From a virus, in IMG/VR virus record IMGVR_UViG_3300031746_000058, positions 1-41,311 of that record: a stretch of DNA of 41,311 bases; one strand, written 5' to 3'. Of this stretch, positions 14,735 through 24,000 are shown piece after piece. Within the stretch, counting starts at the first letter, position 1. Every line of letters begins with the position of its first letter. The position numbers and the translations under genes are program-made. The notes under the pieces are model-generated. The model was given only the letters and a program-made list of their open reading frames with translations, ran no database searches and was not told the origin of the DNA.

Positions 14735-15930
14735 TATGGGAGTCCTCCAATAGCGTATGTCGGGTTGGGGTTGCCCATGTCCAAGTGACTTATGCCAACC
14801 CCAAGTCCCGGTATGGTCGTAGTGGTTTCACCGGAAAAGACTGGTGACGCACCGCCCCCGGCATTGTTGCGTGAAGCCCCCCGACAATTCGCAAGACCGA
14901 GAACTGGTCGGTGGTTGGCGTTACCGAGAGTGATGTAGCCGAGATCAATCTGATTTATGCCGTTAGGTTCCACCGCAAGACAATAGTCGGTGTTCGGATT
15001 GAGTATGACCGGGGTGGATATGCCGAATACCGCGTAGCGATCATCGGAGTTGCCGCCCATCTGTGCCCCGTCCACCTGCACAGAGGCCAGCACTGCTGGT
15101 GACCCCAGAGGAGAGGAGTACAGTCGCATGATGTAGTCCGCTCCCGCTGCGGACCCACCAATAGCTGCAACAAACGAGTCAACGGCGCACCTAAACGGTA
15201 CTTGAAAAATCAGCCCGTACTCATCGGGAGTCGAGGTAGACACCCATTGGTACACCCCGTTGTACTTAATGAAGTACCCGCCCTTGATTATTCCCAATGT
15301 GCCGTCGTCCGCTTGAATCAAGACGTTCGGGTACGGGGTGAGGGAATTGCCCAGATTACCCCACGCCGCTCCAACATAAGTGTTGACGACGGGTCGTGTC
15401 ACGTACCCCTGCGCCCCCAATATATGCTGTATGGTCACGCTGTCCGAGCCGCCGCGACCCGTCATGTCGAACACGACGGCAATAAGGTCGCCCTGCGCGA
15501 TGCTCTTGCTCCCCGTGTTCATAGTAACGTTTACTTGCACGAAGTCGGATGCACTGGACATCTCGCCAGTCGCAGTGGTGCAATCCTTGTACACATCCCA
15601 AGTGCCGTCGGGCTGCGCTGGCGGACCCGCCGCAGTAGCTACGTCCTGTATGCCAACACGCACTACCGAAGAAGCATTGGCGTAGGTCACGTTGTTGGTG
15701 AAGAAGCTGATGATGGACGATGTGCCAACGGTCTTTGCAGAGGTCGGGTTCCCGAACCAGTGCATGTGCCCCATGTGCGCCGCCTTCTCCCCCACAGCGT
15801 CTATTGTTGCCGCTTGAATCACGGAGGAATAGCCGCCAATGGTGCCGCTAATGTTGAGCGATGTCCCGCCGGAAAACAGGGTTGGTGGGAAAAACCACGG
15901 AGCGCCGTTGCTTACATTTAGCAGCGTCAT
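14734..15930 (-). CDS. Putative virion surface protein
   Basis: A 398-residue beta-rich protein with many Gly, Ser, Thr and Asn residues. The N-terminal half includes GHMHWFGNPTSAK and later DLIAVVFDMTGRGGSDSV. The C-terminal half has a region resembling a jelly-roll/galactose-binding-like segment (MRLYSSPLGSPAVLASVQVD, then STPVILNPNTDYCLAVEPNG). This layout occurs in proteins that sit on phage tails and bind surfaces. No catalytic residues are evident. The start ATG overlaps the stop of the previous gene (ATGA). It is annotated as structural from its composition and its place between fibre-type genes. Confidence 0.55.
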   Translation of the reverse strand: MTLLNVSNGAPWFFPPTLFSGGTSLNISGTIGGYSSVIQAATIDAVGEKAAHMGHMHWFGNPTSAKTVGTSSIISFFTNNVTYANASSVVRVGIQDVATAAGPPAQPDGTWDVYKDCTTATGEMSSASDFVQVNVTMNTGSKSIAQGDLIAVVFDMTGRGGSDSVTIQHILGAQGYVTRPVVNTYVGAAWGNLGNSLTPYPNVLIQADDGTLGIIKGGYFIKYNGVYQWVSTSTPDEYGLIFQVPFRCAVDSFVAAIGGSAAGADYIMRLYSSPLGSPAVLASVQVDGAQMGGNSDDRYAVFGISTPVILNPNTDYCLAVEPNGINQIDLGYITLGNANHRPVLGLANCRGASRNNAGGGASPVFSGETTTTIPGLGVGISHLDMGNPNPTYAIGGLP

Positions 15931-16169
15931 ATCGTCACCGTTATTCCGGCAAGCAGCCCCGCCTTCACCTGTGCGTTTGTTTTCCCGACTTTGTACGCAC
16001 GAATCGTAGACTTGATGAACCCGTTGATGTCGTACTCATCGAAGTCCGCCAGCACCTCAGTGACGGTAACCTGCCGGTTGCCCTTACCAACACCATTGAA
16101 CTGTATGTTGATGTCGATGTGCTCCCCGCCGGGACAGATGTCCACGGCGGTAAGGATGATCGTAGTCAT
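15927..16169 (-). CDS. Small hypothetical structural protein
   Basis: An 80-residue protein with a beta-strand-rich N-terminus (MTTIILTAVDICPGGEHIDI) and a C-terminal helix (RAYKVGKTNAQVKAGLLAGI). It is coupled to both neighbours: ATGA overlap downstream and a one-base overlap upstream. Its size and position suggest a small appendage or decoration component. It has no recognised family. Confidence 0.55.
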   Translation of the reverse strand: MTTIILTAVDICPGGEHIDINIQFNGVGKGNRQVTVTEVLADFDEYDINGFIKSTIRAYKVGKTNAQVKAGLLAGITVTI

Positions 16170-16774
16170 CAGTAGTTCAGGTTCAGCGTCGCGCCGGTAG
16201 ACAGGGTGAACGTTCCCTGTGCGGCAAACGTCTCCGTGACGATGGGGGAGACAAGACAGGCCGTCGTCGGTTGTCCGGTAATGGCAATCGGAGTCCCCGG
16301 CGTACCCACCGCAGCTACCTTGAACGTGTCCGTCGTCAACGAACCGTCAGTACAGACGACGTATGTCGTACCTTCGGTCAGTCCCGTGGGCGGCGTGCCG
16401 CCGTAGAAGGTGATCGCCAGCCCGCTGGTGAAGCCATGCGCGGGGCAGTAGATGGTGTTCGCCGTAGCCGACAGGCTGAATTCCTTGGGGTTTGCCCCGT
16501 TGGGCGACACCGCCAGTTCCGTACCGGCAGTGACGGCGGTGCCGAAAGCAATCCAGTTGACTGCGGCGGCTGCGGGAACATCGAATACGGGTGCCGTGGA
16601 TGAGGTCCGCACCCCACCGCTGGCTGCGCCGAACGTAATCGTCTTGCGAGCATACGCAGGAGTGCCGCCGGTTACTTCGTTGGCGAACGTTTGGCCGGGA
16701 AAGCCGGTGTGAAGGGACGCATACGCAGGCGAAAGAGCGTCGAGCATGGAGCCGCGTGCAGAGGTGGTAAACAT
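16169..16774 (-). CDS. Conserved-type phage tail or appendage protein
   Basis: A 201-residue protein with a strong ribosome site (AAGGAG). The first ~75 residues match a pattern common in phage structural proteins: SLHTGFPGQTFANEVTGGTPAYARKTITFG followed by PVFDVPAAAAVNWIAFGTA (I quote these as separate parts of one stretch). The rest is a beta-rich domain with repeated Gly/Thr-rich strands (AHGFTSGLAITFYGGTPPTG). It is likely a virion component near the fibres. The exact role is unknown. Confidence 0.6.
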   Translation of the reverse strand: MFTTSARGSMLDALSPAYASLHTGFPGQTFANEVTGGTPAYARKTITFGAASGGVRTSSTAPVFDVPAAAAVNWIAFGTAVTAGTELAVSPNGANPKEFSLSATANTIYCPAHGFTSGLAITFYGGTPPTGLTEGTTYVVCTDGSLTTDTFKVAAVGTPGTPIAITGQPTTACLVSPIVTETFAAQGTFTLSTGATLNLNY

Positions 16775-16788
16775 TCAGTTCTCCTTGA

Positions 16789-17316
16789 TCAAGTCAATGA
16801 CACACAAAGCTGCCCGGTACTGGTGACGGGAAATCCACCCACGAACAGTACACCTGCCGGGAGTCCAGCGGTACAGTCCAACACATGAACCTCCCCGTCT
16901 GCCGACACCGCTATGCCCCCCACCAATGACGCGGTGGCGGACGGCGCGGCAAACGTCACTCGCATGTACTGCTCCGGCGTGTAGCCGATGCCGCCCATAG
17001 AGGTGAAGGACGACAATGCCGTGCTCTGCGCCAACCCCCATGACGAACTCTCCACCAACATACCGTTGATGAACTCGGTGGGTCCACCCAGTGGCCCCGT
17101 CCCCTCGCCACCGTCGAGTCCGTTGGGGCCATTGGGCGGGGGCAGGATGGTGAAAGCAAGCGCAGATGCCGCCAACGCCGCTTCCGCCCCCACGGAGGAA
17201 GTGTCCGAGGAAGTGGTCGGGTTGAACAGCCGCGATATGGCGTTTGTTACGGGGGACACCGCCGACAAGAACATCGCCAGCAGTACTGCCCACCAACGCG
17301 ATATTTTCTTGGTCAT
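16789..17316 (-). CDS. Structural protein with hydrophobic N-terminus and GFPVTxxG motif
   Basis: A 175-residue protein. The N-terminus (KKISRWWAVLLAMFLSAVSP) looks like a signal or TM segment, unusual among virion genes. A Gly/Pro-rich segment follows (PPPNGPNGLDGGEGTGPLGG). The C-terminus carries two small strand motifs, GGIAVSADGEVHVL and GGFPVTSTGQLCVSLT. The second is shared with the genes at 13479 and 17319. Such xGxPVTxxGxLCV motifs recur in phage proteins as short beta modules. No enzymatic function is apparent. Confidence 0.5.
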   Translation of the reverse strand: MTKKISRWWAVLLAMFLSAVSPVTNAISRLFNPTTSSDTSSVGAEAALAASALAFTILPPPNGPNGLDGGEGTGPLGGPTEFINGMLVESSSWGLAQSTALSSFTSMGGIGYTPEQYMRVTFAAPSATASLVGGIAVSADGEVHVLDCTAGLPAGVLFVGGFPVTSTGQLCVSLT

Positions 17317-17318
17317 GG

Positions 17319-18149
17319 TTACGCGGGGCTGGGGGTGGTCGCGGACGATTGCCCAGACTCGACGGTGCCGGAGTACAGCATGTAGCTGTCCACCGCCGGG
17401 CCTGCCGAGGTCACGATGGACACCGTGGTAAGGTCAACTTCGAGGACCGTGGCAACATACGCTGGGTCGGTGGCGATATGTGCATCCCACGTAAACACGA
17501 AAGTTTTGCCCGTAGTGAATCCGGTGAAATCAAAACCGAACGTCGATCCGCCCGCAGTGCCGAACGGCGTAGCGGTGGTGATCGTGCCGTTGACCTGACT
17601 GATGTGGTGGCCGAACACCAGCGGCGGGTTTCCCGGCGCAAACGAGAACGTATTCGACAAATCGAACGTGATCTTGGTGAGCGAGTACGTGTCCGAATTG
17701 ACGATGGTGGTGGTGAACACCGTGTTGGTGGTGGGGCCGGGGATGGACATGTCGAATTCGCCAGTCCCCACAGTACCCGCCACATTCATGCACACCCACC
17801 CGTCTATGGTCACGGGCCACCCGGCGACGTAGTTCGCCACCGCCGCCGTAGAGACTACCAAGCGGCCGTCGGGGACATACGGCAGACCCGAGTTCCACAC
17901 CACCAGTGACGGCACCCCCAGTGTCTCCACCGGCCAGATGTAGAGGCGGTCATCATTGGTAAGTCGGAATGACCCGGAAGCGGGGTCGCCTACCCCGGGT
18001 GCCGTCTCAATCGTGGCAACAGCCTGCGCGCCCGGGGAGAAGGCAGTACCGGCCAACACACCCCACTCCGGCGCAGTAGGGGTGGCCACGCCCACGCCCT
18101 CCACCTTGCTTGTGGCGTCGTCAATCTGTGCGCGGTTGATGAAACTCAT
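17319..18149 (-). CDS. Beta-rich virion surface protein
   Basis: A 276-residue protein with GAGGTG eight bases before the ATG. Around residues 85-115 are two linked strand modules (WNSGLPYVPDGRLVVS and VAGWPVTIDGWVCMNVAG), the second shared with two neighbours. The rest is strand-rich with many Thr, Phe and Gly residues (FDLSNTFSFAPGNPPLVF; FGFDFTGFTTGKTFVFTWD), compatible with an Ig-like or carbohydrate-binding fold. It is an appendage protein by context. Function is unproven. Confidence 0.5.
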   Translation of the reverse strand: MSFINRAQIDDATSKVEGVGVATPTAPEWGVLAGTAFSPGAQAVATIETAPGVGDPASGSFRLTNDDRLYIWPVETLGVPSLVVWNSGLPYVPDGRLVVSTAAVANYVAGWPVTIDGWVCMNVAGTVGTGEFDMSIPGPTTNTVFTTTIVNSDTYSLTKITFDLSNTFSFAPGNPPLVFGHHISQVNGTITTATPFGTAGGSTFGFDFTGFTTGKTFVFTWDAHIATDPAYVATVLEVDLTTVSIVTSAGPAVDSYMLYSGTVESGQSSATTPSPA

Positions 18150-18154
18150 GGTGT

Positions 18155-19189
18155 CTACACCTCACACATTGCCAGCGCATCGGTCAGCGTGGGGGGTGCC
18201 CCGCCGTTGGTCAGTCCGAAGTAAGCAGTTTGCGCCCCTGACTTCGTGGCTGCAACACTGTACGCCCCCGCTGTGGCGTTCGCCGTTGGGTTGGGTGTAG
18301 TAGCCAGCCCGTTTATGTCGGTGACCGCTGTCGCGGTGAGCGACGACGGGGGGAACGTGCAGGATGCCCCCGACGCAGGGGCAGTGAACAGAACACTCAC
18401 TCCCGCCACGGGATTGTTCAGGGCGTTCGCTGCCCGCGCCACCAGTGGCAACGCAAACGGGAACTGCGGGGCGACGGACTGGTTGTTGCCAGAGTAGGGA
18501 GACAGCGCGACAACCACCTCCGGGTCTATCGTCGTAAACGATACGATGTTGCTGTTCGTGTGGTTGCCATACGCCACAGTGAGGTAGAACTGCCCCAGCA
18601 CTGCACTGGCAGTGAGAATGGGGGACATTGCTACACCGCTGCCGTTGGTGGTCACGAAGCGCGAGAGAGAACCACCCCCGGGCCACGTTCCCCTACCGGA
18701 AGGAACCGTGAACCCTACTGCCTGCCCCGGCATCGTGTTTCCGAACTGGTCTTGGATCAGCACAGATACCGCGAGGTAGTTCGAGTTCTGCGCTGCCGAC
18801 TGCACCCCATTGGTCTGCGCGGACATGTACGTGGGTACCGGTGGGTCTACGTTGGTGAGCGAGTACACGCCGTACACAGTACCCACAGCTACCGACTGCA
18901 CTGCCCCCAACCACGCTCCCGGTATGTTGTTCGTGTAGAGGTTGTTGAACCCGGTGAATCCACGCCCCGAAGAATCAGTGGTCGTGTAGTAGGGCGCGGG
19001 GGTGAACCCAGACAGAGCGAACCCACCACCCGGCTCCACCCCCTGCGGCAGCGACCATACTATCGGCTCGTTCGGCATACTGTTGCCGTTCTCGTCGCGC
19101 AAGTAACACACGATTTCTGCCGTATAGGTGTTCAGCGACACCTGCTGGTTGTCGCCGCCTATGATCGTAAGGGTGGTGGGGGTAGGCAT
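18155..19189 (-). CDS. Protein with bacterial Ig-like (Big_1/invasin-type) domains
   Basis: A 344-residue protein built from about three repeats with Big_1/invasin-like signatures. Repeat 1 (residues ~10-105) contains VCYLRDENGNSMPNEPIVWSL; repeat 2 (~130-225) contains VLIQDQFGNTMPGQAVGFTV and ends with TVAYGN; repeat 3 (~240-330) contains NALNNPVAGVSVLFTAP then TDINGLATTPNPTANATAGAY. The (D/A)xxGNxxPGxxVxFTxP pattern is characteristic. Phages carry Ig-like domains on tails and capsids, where they bind cell-surface or mucus glycans weakly. It lies beside the tail fibre gene, so it is probably an accessory adhesin. Confidence 0.72.
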   Translation of the reverse strand: MPTPTTLTIIGGDNQQVSLNTYTAEIVCYLRDENGNSMPNEPIVWSLPQGVEPGGGFALSGFTPAPYYTTTDSSGRGFTGFNNLYTNNIPGAWLGAVQSVAVGTVYGVYSLTNVDPPVPTYMSAQTNGVQSAAQNSNYLAVSVLIQDQFGNTMPGQAVGFTVPSGRGTWPGGGSLSRFVTTNGSGVAMSPILTASAVLGQFYLTVAYGNHTNSNIVSFTTIDPEVVVALSPYSGNNQSVAPQFPFALPLVARAANALNNPVAGVSVLFTAPASGASCTFPPSSLTATAVTDINGLATTPNPTANATAGAYSVAATKSGAQTAYFGLTNGGAPPTLTDALAMCEV

Positions 19190-19190
19190 T

Positions 19191-20813
19191 TCAGAACACC
19201 GAAGCGGTGGCGAGCAGGTGGCCGTTGGTGAGCTTTTCCATCGTCACAATAGCTTCCTTCAGCGGACCTGAAGAAAGCGTCGGAGCCACGCCGAGCGGCC
19301 ACTTTACCGCCGCTGGCCACGTTATCGTGTATGTCGTCACCAGTAGAGTAAGGCGAAGGATGGTCCCGACAGGCACGTTGTTGATGGCCGCGATGACAGC
19401 ATTGGCAGAGAGCGTCAACTCCTGCGACTGCCCATTGGCGAAGTCGATGGTGGGGGTGGCACCGAGCGTCGCGATGTACGGGGTCTGAACGAACGAGTGC
19501 GAGGTGGCATCCCCCGACACGGTGATCGAGGACGCCACTACCGGGCCAGTGAACGTGGCCCCCGTTACCAGAGCAGGCGCAGCCCCGAGCGCGGTAACTA
19601 CGTCCGCACTGAGCAGCACAACGTCGCCGTAGCGCGTATTGAACGTGTTGACCATCGGCGGGAGCGCGGCAATTGCCCCGTCAACATACGTCTTGTTGGC
19701 GAGAGCGTTCCCCGTAGCCGGTGCCAGCGGTTGCAGAATGGGGCCGGTCATGGTGCCACCCGCCAGTGGCAGTTTCGCCGCGATGATCGGGTCCATCTGC
19801 GTCATCCACGACTGCACGTTTGTTACCGCAGGCAGCGTGGTGGTCGGGGTCATGGTCGTGGTGCTGGCCACCGCCGGTACCGCAGCGGACGGCATGAAAT
19901 ACCACCCATCCGGGTAGTCGCCCGACCCGGACGCTTTCATCAGGATGATCGCATCCCCAACTGCCACTGCCTTCGACTGCGATGTGTAGACGTTGCTGGA
20001 GTTGCCGACGTAGATGGTGAGCGTGCCGGTGACGCTGATGATGTAGAAGTCACCCTTGTTGCGCCCCGTTTGCGATGGGTTGGCCCCCAGCGCGGCGCTC
20101 CACGGACCAACATACGTTATGTCGGTGAACGGAAGCTGCGAAATCTGCACCTTCGTGTCCGACCCAAGCTGTGCCAACCCATTCGGCACGTTCGTCCGCG
20201 CCGTAATCGTGGCAATTGCCGTACCGTAGTCGTTGGTAACCGTGAGCGCGTCCGGGGTGGCGGACGAAACGGTATTGATCGTGCCAGCCACACTCGCCGT
20301 GTTGGTGATCCGGTACGTCATGGCAACATACGTCACCATAATCACTGCGCCGGTGATGATGAGTCCAGCAGGCGTGGAGGAGCCGTTAATCAGTATCGGG
20401 AGCGCGGCACTGCCATTCACCGAGAGCGTCATCGCTCCGGTGTTTGACTTGTCCGCGAGTAGCAAGTACGAGGTGCCCGTCGTTGGATTCGTGGGGAGCA
20501 GCGCGGACGCTGTGTAGTTGTTCCCCGTGGAATCCGAAGCCGCTCCAGTGAGCCAAGAGTAGGCGAAGTCACGAACCTGTGCCGCCTGCGCCGCATCCGT
20601 AGCGGCCATAGCCGCCGCGAGCGCAGTGATTCGGAACCCGCCCATCGCCAGCGCAGCGGACATGCCGCCCTTGCCGGAGCGCGAGAGCGAGTCGGTGAGT
20701 GCCGTGCCAACATCGGCCAGAGTGGGGTTCGCCCACGCAGTGGCGATAGTCGTTCCAGCGACTACGGGGTTACCGGCGGGGAGATAGTAGTTGCCGAACG
20801 AGTCACGAGACAT
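19191..20813 (-). CDS. Tail fibre protein
   Basis: A 540-residue protein with the start at ATG 20813 (GAGGAA upstream). The N-terminus (SRDSFGNYYLPAGNPVVAGT, then WANPTLADVGTALTDSLSRSGKGGM) is a familiar tail-fibre opening in podophages and probably attaches the fibre to the tail. A long Ala/Thr/Gly-rich repetitive shaft follows, with LPLAGGTMTGPI at about residue 370, a motif seen in many fibres. NTRYGDVVLLSADVVTALGA and DFANGQSQELTLSANAVIAA lie in the C-terminal receptor-binding part. The gene is a likely main host-range determinant. Confidence 0.85.
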   Translation of the reverse strand: MSRDSFGNYYLPAGNPVVAGTTIATAWANPTLADVGTALTDSLSRSGKGGMSAALAMGGFRITALAAAMAATDAAQAAQVRDFAYSWLTGAASDSTGNNYTASALLPTNPTTGTSYLLLADKSNTGAMTLSVNGSAALPILINGSSTPAGLIITGAVIMVTYVAMTYRITNTASVAGTINTVSSATPDALTVTNDYGTAIATITARTNVPNGLAQLGSDTKVQISQLPFTDITYVGPWSAALGANPSQTGRNKGDFYIISVTGTLTIYVGNSSNVYTSQSKAVAVGDAIILMKASGSGDYPDGWYFMPSAAVPAVASTTTMTPTTTLPAVTNVQSWMTQMDPIIAAKLPLAGGTMTGPILQPLAPATGNALANKTYVDGAIAALPPMVNTFNTRYGDVVLLSADVVTALGAAPALVTGATFTGPVVASSITVSGDATSHSFVQTPYIATLGATPTIDFANGQSQELTLSANAVIAAINNVPVGTILRLTLLVTTYTITWPAAVKWPLGVAPTLSSGPLKEAIVTMEKLTNGHLLATASVF

Positions 20814-20823
20814 GTTTGTTCCT

Positions 20824-22416
20824 CTATTGGCCGAACATACGCGCCAAACCGGCATTGGTGGTGCCTGCCGTCAGGCGTTCAATCATTGCCGCTGCGGAAG
20901 GACTGATGGGCTTGCGGGACAGCGCGTTCCACAACGCGGCAGCGGTGCCAATGCCTGCGGCGGTGCCCAGCGTCGGGTTGGTGGCGAGCGCAGTCGCGCC
21001 CCCCATGCCCAGCGGTGCTCCCATCAACATACCGATGTAACCGGCCCGGTTCCAGCCGGTAGGTGGGTTGGTGATTGCCTGTGCGGACGCCTGACGTAAC
21101 CGCTCCCCGGGCGTGCGGGCTACCTGATCTATGAAATCTGTGGCGGCGAGGGTGTTCTTCGGGAGAAGCTGCCCGGCGTCGCTTAGTCCCCTATCCGCAG
21201 ACTTCAGCACATCCATGAACGAGCCGTACTGGGCCTTCCACTGCTCGAACCCTGAGCGCATTGACGGGTTGGCAAGGACAAACGCATCGTCGTAAGCATC
21301 GCGGATCGCCCGATACGTCTCGCGCTCTGCGGAGTTGTCGGCGCTGTGCATGTTGTTTGTTGCGAATGACCGGCGCTTCATCAAGTCCTCGGCAGACAGC
21401 GCGTTAACCCCACCCCTCCGCTTGATGTCCTCCTTAAGAGCGTCCACCGCTTCGTCGAACTTGTTGAGCACGCCCTTCTGGCCCGTAGCCGCAAGGTTGT
21501 TGCCAATTTTATCCTTGGCGTCCCAAATATCAGAGATCACCTGAATCGCGTTGGAGTCCTTGCCGCTGTTGAACCCCGCCTTCATACGATCCAGCCGGTC
21601 AGCCATGTCAATGCGGGCCTGTCCCGTAAGTGCAGGCACCTCCATACCGGCGTTGCGTGTCTCGTTCCGCGTATGCCAATCCAAATTCTCGTGCCGATTG
21701 TTCCGCACCTTGGACCCGAGGATCGGAATTTGCTCCAACGCATCCGACATTTGTTGGGGCAACCTCTCCCCGCTCTGCGTGCTGATGAGCGGACGGGGAA
21801 GCCCGCCTTCTTCCAAGATTTTCGCGTTCTCATTGCCGAACGGTGTTTGCTTGCGGAACGGCAGCGCGGCGCGGCCTGCTATTTGCCCGACACCTTCTGC
21901 GGCTGCACCTTGTAGAAAGCCTCTACCGGCTTCGTTCGCCAGATTGTAATTTTCCTTCGGCTCGAAAATGTTCAGGAGCGATCCGATGCCACCCTGCCGC
22001 GCTATCTGCGGAATCATGCCCAGAGGCTTTCCAGCGGAGCCACCGGCCACGGCGAGGCCGAGGTCGGGCAGGAACTTCCCGAACGCACCGCCTGCGGTGT
22101 TGGACAGCGGCGCGTCGATGCGCTCCTTCTCGGCGGCTTGCTGCGACAACGCGGCCTCATCGCCCCACCCGAGCGACGCCGCCGCCTGCTGTGCCCCCAA
22201 GGTTGCGGACGGCCAGAATGACCCGAGTCCCTCCGCGAAACGCTGCATCGGGTGCCCGCTCGCCACCGGGCTGTATGTTGCCTTGTCCTGCTCGCGTTGC
22301 AGGTACGCCCTCCGCCCCGGGGTCACCGGGTCGAGCGGTATCTCTGGCACTCGGCTCCAGTCAATGCCCGACTCTGTGAGCGGGGGCACCTCGTCCCAGT
22401 TGATCCCGCTGGTCAT
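20824..22416 (-). CDS. Internal virion (DNA ejection) protein candidate
   Basis: A 530-residue protein whose ATG shares one base with the preceding stop (TGATG). The N-terminus has two copies of an INWDEVPxLTESGIDWSRVP-like element and then a helical PVTPGRRAYLQREQDKATYS segment. The middle is Gly/Ala-rich, partly hydrophobic (GLAVAGGSAGKPLGMIPQIA). A helical, charged region follows (FDEAVDALKEDIKRRGG; DLMKRRSFATNNMHSA), and hydrophobic segments near the C-terminus could insert in membrane (YIGMLMGAPLGMGGATALAT). This mix of helical and membrane-active segments, and its place between tail hub and fibre, fits an ejection protein. Confidence 0.62.
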   Translation of the reverse strand: MTSGINWDEVPPLTESGIDWSRVPEIPLDPVTPGRRAYLQREQDKATYSPVASGHPMQRFAEGLGSFWPSATLGAQQAAASLGWGDEAALSQQAAEKERIDAPLSNTAGGAFGKFLPDLGLAVAGGSAGKPLGMIPQIARQGGIGSLLNIFEPKENYNLANEAGRGFLQGAAAEGVGQIAGRAALPFRKQTPFGNENAKILEEGGLPRPLISTQSGERLPQQMSDALEQIPILGSKVRNNRHENLDWHTRNETRNAGMEVPALTGQARIDMADRLDRMKAGFNSGKDSNAIQVISDIWDAKDKIGNNLAATGQKGVLNKFDEAVDALKEDIKRRGGVNALSAEDLMKRRSFATNNMHSADNSAERETYRAIRDAYDDAFVLANPSMRSGFEQWKAQYGSFMDVLKSADRGLSDAGQLLPKNTLAATDFIDQVARTPGERLRQASAQAITNPPTGWNRAGYIGMLMGAPLGMGGATALATNPTLGTAAGIGTAAALWNALSRKPISPSAAAMIERLTAGTTNAGLARMFGQ

Positions 22417-23999
22417 CACTGCACTCCTTCCGTCCCGTCAGAGTAGAGAACATACGTCTTGCCACCCTTGACAAGTTTTTTGACGATGGTCTTGCCGCCG
22501 CCTTCGCCGCCACCAACCCGTGCCTGCGCTGCCTGCTTGGCGACGTTGCTCTGGAACATGCGTGTGCGCTCGGCTTCCTTCAACATGCCCTTCAGGTTCG
22601 CCAGCACTTTCTCCGGCGGATCGGAAGGCTGCACGATGAACGGCGCAGCGCGACTTTGCTCGCCTGAGGTAAACGCCGACCCGTACAAATCGTGCGTAAG
22701 TTTAGCTGCGTGTTTAGCGAACTCCGAACGGGCTTGAATCTGCGCCTCGGTAAGGTTCTTGGCAGAGGCCCACACACCCAACGGGCCGGGAACCATGCCG
22801 AGGAGGGCACCACTCGACCCGAACGCGCCCTCGTTTGTTTCGGCCATCTCTAGCAGGCTTTTGATTGCGGAATGGTTCTCCATCGACGCCTGCACCTTGG
22901 CGACTTCCTTCTCCTTCGCCGCAACGGGCATGACCTCGCCAACAAACGGCGCTGCCTCCGGCCTGCCGTCTTCTCCCGCGCGGAACAGCGTGCCGTTGGG
23001 GGCGCGGTTCACCGGGCGTCCAGTAACTACATCATAACCTTGCAACGTAGTATGTTCCACCGGAGGAGATTTCCCCGCTGCCAACGCTTCCTTGAGAGCA
23101 TACATCTGCTCCATCTTGTTAATGTCGTTGGCAGCTTTGTATTCAAGCATCTGCTCCTTGAATATGCGGTCACGCTCTTTCTCCGACGCGGATTCCATTT
23201 GCTTCAGCGCAAGCTCATGCCTGCGATTGGACGCAAGTTCAGCAGCCTGTTCCTTCTTCGCCGCGATTGCTTCCGCCGCGAGGCGTGCTTTCTCCGGCGC
23301 GGCGATGGCGGTGTCCAACGCCTTCTCGGCCACCTTGGCGTGCATGGGCGAGAACGCCGCGCCCTTCGCGGCCCACTTCGCCATGTCTCCAATCTTCGCC
23401 GGGATCATCGGCGTCGCGGCGCGGTTCGGCACGAAGTCCTGTGGTGCCTGCGGGACCATCGGTGCGGCGGGGGCCGGTTCCAACGGTTGCATCTGTGAGT
23501 CCGCGAGCGCCATGGGAGCACCCGTCTCCATGTTGATCGCAGCGTCCTGCGCCAGTTTGTCCTGCTGCGCCGCCCGTGCGCTCATCCAATTTTGCACGTG
23601 CTGGTCTTGGTCGTACTCGACCCCGGGCGTGTTGGGCGGCGGCGCGATGGGGCCAGTGCCCTGCACGCCGGGGTCAGCGGGGGTGTCGGTGGGCATCTGC
23701 CCCAACCACTCGTCTGCCGCTGCGCTTCGCCGCTGCGCGATGTCCTGAAGCTGCGCGTCCATCTCCGGCTGCGCGAGGGCATTTAGCCCCTGCGAGACGG
23801 CGGGGCCAAGCTGCGCGTAGTACGGGTTCACCCAATGAGCGCCCCTGTAGCCGCTGTCAACCGCCGGTTGGTTCGCAAGTTGCTGCATCAGCGCCCGCTT
23901 GCGGGCAATTGCTATCTGCTCCTCATCGAAGCTCCCCGGCATGGAAGTCGAGGACTGCGACGGGTTGTACCCGAACGACCCTGAGTTGTTGAACGCCAT
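22416..23999 (-). CDS. Internal virion (ejection) protein, coiled-coil
   Basis: A 527-residue protein. The N-terminal ~190 residues are Gln/Pro/Ala-rich and flexible. A long coiled coil follows, about residues 200-320 (EKARLAAEAIAAKKEQAAEL, later LKQMESASEKERDRIFKEQ). Later comes a helical domain (SEFAKHAAKLTHDLYGSAFT) and a short strand tail (TIVKKLVKGGKTYVLYSDG). The gene sits between two other large virion proteins in the late operon, where podophages keep their ejection proteins. No enzymatic motif is seen. Confidence 0.62.
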   Translation of the reverse strand: MAFNNSGSFGYNPSQSSTSMPGSFDEEQIAIARKRALMQQLANQPAVDSGYRGAHWVNPYYAQLGPAVSQGLNALAQPEMDAQLQDIAQRRSAAADEWLGQMPTDTPADPGVQGTGPIAPPPNTPGVEYDQDQHVQNWMSARAAQQDKLAQDAAINMETGAPMALADSQMQPLEPAPAAPMVPQAPQDFVPNRAATPMIPAKIGDMAKWAAKGAAFSPMHAKVAEKALDTAIAAPEKARLAAEAIAAKKEQAAELASNRRHELALKQMESASEKERDRIFKEQMLEYKAANDINKMEQMYALKEALAAGKSPPVEHTTLQGYDVVTGRPVNRAPNGTLFRAGEDGRPEAAPFVGEVMPVAAKEKEVAKVQASMENHSAIKSLLEMAETNEGAFGSSGALLGMVPGPLGVWASAKNLTEAQIQARSEFAKHAAKLTHDLYGSAFTSGEQSRAAPFIVQPSDPPEKVLANLKGMLKEAERTRMFQSNVAKQAAQARVGGGEGGGKTIVKKLVKGGKTYVLYSDGTEGVQ

Positions 24000-24000
24000 G

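Noticed and set aside
17244-17909. Rightward 221-residue ORF within tail genes
   Set aside because: Antisense to the strand-rich virion gene at 17319 and full of Arg/His runs as expected for a shadow frame.
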